DNA of 64,000 nucleotides from assembly GCF_006715145.1 (NCBI RefSeq), contig NZ_VFMR01000001.1, positions 1,860,001-1,924,000 on the forward strand. The letters run 5' to 3'. Shown here one piece after another: positions 63,414 to 64,000 of this stretch. Below the pieces are notes generated by a model. The model was given only the letters and a program-made list of their open reading frames with translations. It was not told the DNA's origin and made no database searches. This stretch comes from Microbacterium sp. SLBN-146. GTDB lineage: Bacteria > Actinomycetota > Actinomycetes > Actinomycetales > Microbacteriaceae. The first letter of the stretch is position 1, and every line of letters starts with the position of its first letter. The translations under genes were made by a program, and so were the position numbers.

Positions 63414-64000
63414 TATCGGCCGTCGCGCGAGAGGTTCGAACCGCTCGGCTCGGCAGAGCGGCCGCCGCGGGTACGGGTGAGCTGCGCGGCATCCGGTTCG
63501 TCAGTGTCGTTCGGGAGCGCATCCGTCATGCCCTCTTCGGAGACGATCGTCGCGAGGTCGAGGTCACCGGCCTGCAGGCGCTCCTGCGTCGTCATGCGAG
63601 TGAGCGGAACGTTGGGCAGGAAGGCGATCGCGATGAGGCTCACGACGGCGAAGGGCACGGCGATGAGGAACGAGTGTGCGATGCCCTGCGCGTAGATGTC
63701 CTCCACGATGAGCCGCACCGTTTCGGGGAGCGCGTGGACGGCGGGGAGCGTCCCCGACTGCAGCTGCTCTGCGACGGCGGCCCCGTCGGCTCCGAGACCA
63801 GCGATCGCCTGCGTGAGCGCCTCCTTGTTCGACGCGAAGAGATCGGTGACGGAGGCGGCGAGTGTCGCCCCCATGACCGAGACCCCGACCGTTCCGCCGA
63901 GGCTGCGGAAGAACGTGACACCCGACGATGCGACACCGATCTCGTCCGCCCGCGCCGTGTTCTGCACGATCAGCACGAGGTTCTGCATCGTCATGCCGAT
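63413..64000 (-). CDS. MFS multidrug transporter (DHA2/EmrB-type), C-terminal part
   Basis: Only the last 195 residues or so lie in the window; the 5' part is beyond the right edge. The visible segment has the DHA2-type motif MTMQNLVLIVQNTARADEIG and the helix SSGVTFFRSLGGTVGVSVMG, then a loop rich in Ala and a last helix (LIAVPFAVVSLIAIAFLPNV). The cytoplasmic tail is acidic and ends RTRGGRSAEPSGS. It exports drugs by proton antiport. Its stop overlaps the MarR gene start. Confidence 0.88.
   Translation of the reverse strand: MGMTMQNLVLIVQNTARADEIGVASSGVTFFRSLGGTVGVSVMGATLAASVTDLFASNKEALTQAIAGLGADGAAVAEQLQSGTLPAVHALPETVRLIVEDIYAQGIAHSFLIAVPFAVVSLIAIAFLPNVPLTRMTTQERLQAGDLDLATIVSEEGMTDALPNDTDEPDAAQLTRTRGGRSAEPSGSNLSRDGR

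Overview
The window is high-GC DNA with dense genes, frequent GTG starts, ATGA-type overlaps and many -10 boxes placed 5-7 bases before the start codon, which suggests leaderless mRNAs. The gene set (DUF222/HNH endonuclease, DUF2510 protein, RamB-type regulator, tRNA-Trp-secE-nusG-rplK-rplA cluster) points to an actinobacterium, most likely Microbacteriaceae such as Microbacterium. The genus is inferred from style and gene content. Nothing in the window is a plasmid, phage or transposon marker.

Left part (0-8.2 kb): a LuxR-type ATPase regulator with an altered Walker A, then a secreted M1 metallopeptidase and a secreted repeat-domain protein that share an almost identical C-terminal module of about 185 residues. 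These are followed by an EamA exporter, TatA and a membrane-anchored protein of unknown role.

Centre-left (8.2-26.6 kb) is the most distinctive region. It encodes a 1152-residue secreted PQQ-type sugar dehydrogenase with PKD, CBM6-like and Ig-like domains. Next come two tandem cassettes, each a Tat-exported sugar-phosphate-isomerase-like TIM barrel followed by a secreted beta-helix protein with a WxL-like C-terminus. The two WxL-like proteins are identical, inside a 1351-bp direct repeat. A DUF916 (WxL-interacting) membrane protein closes the array. After a small alarmone synthetase there is a ROK repressor, a split sugar ABC transporter, a Gfo/Idh/MocA dehydrogenase and a cytoplasmic sugar isomerase. 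I infer a cell-wall-displayed sugar oxidation/isomerisation system coupled to import and intracellular catabolism.

Middle (26.6-43.7 kb): DUF2510 protein, TSUP exporter, a two-subunit MaoC dehydratase, MurB, an HNH protein, an aminotransferase, an ABC-2 exporter with an adjacent large LuxR regulator, and a small secreted Cys/Gly-Phe protein. The glyoxylate shunt follows (aceA-aceB), divergent from a RamB-like regulator with candidate operators between them, and then a repeat-rich gap.

Right (43.7-64 kb): an amine/GABA catabolic region (FAD oxidase, PucR regulator, GABA aminotransferase, amine oxidase, universal stress protein, APC permease, succinate-semialdehyde dehydrogenase). Then come the tRNA-Trp/secE/nusG/rplK/rplA core, a polar amino acid ABC transporter, acylphosphatase, a DUF1801 protein, a LysE exporter with its divergent ArgP/LysG regulator, a quinone-oxidoreductase-like enzyme, and a MarR regulator with the end of an MFS drug exporter cut by the window edge.
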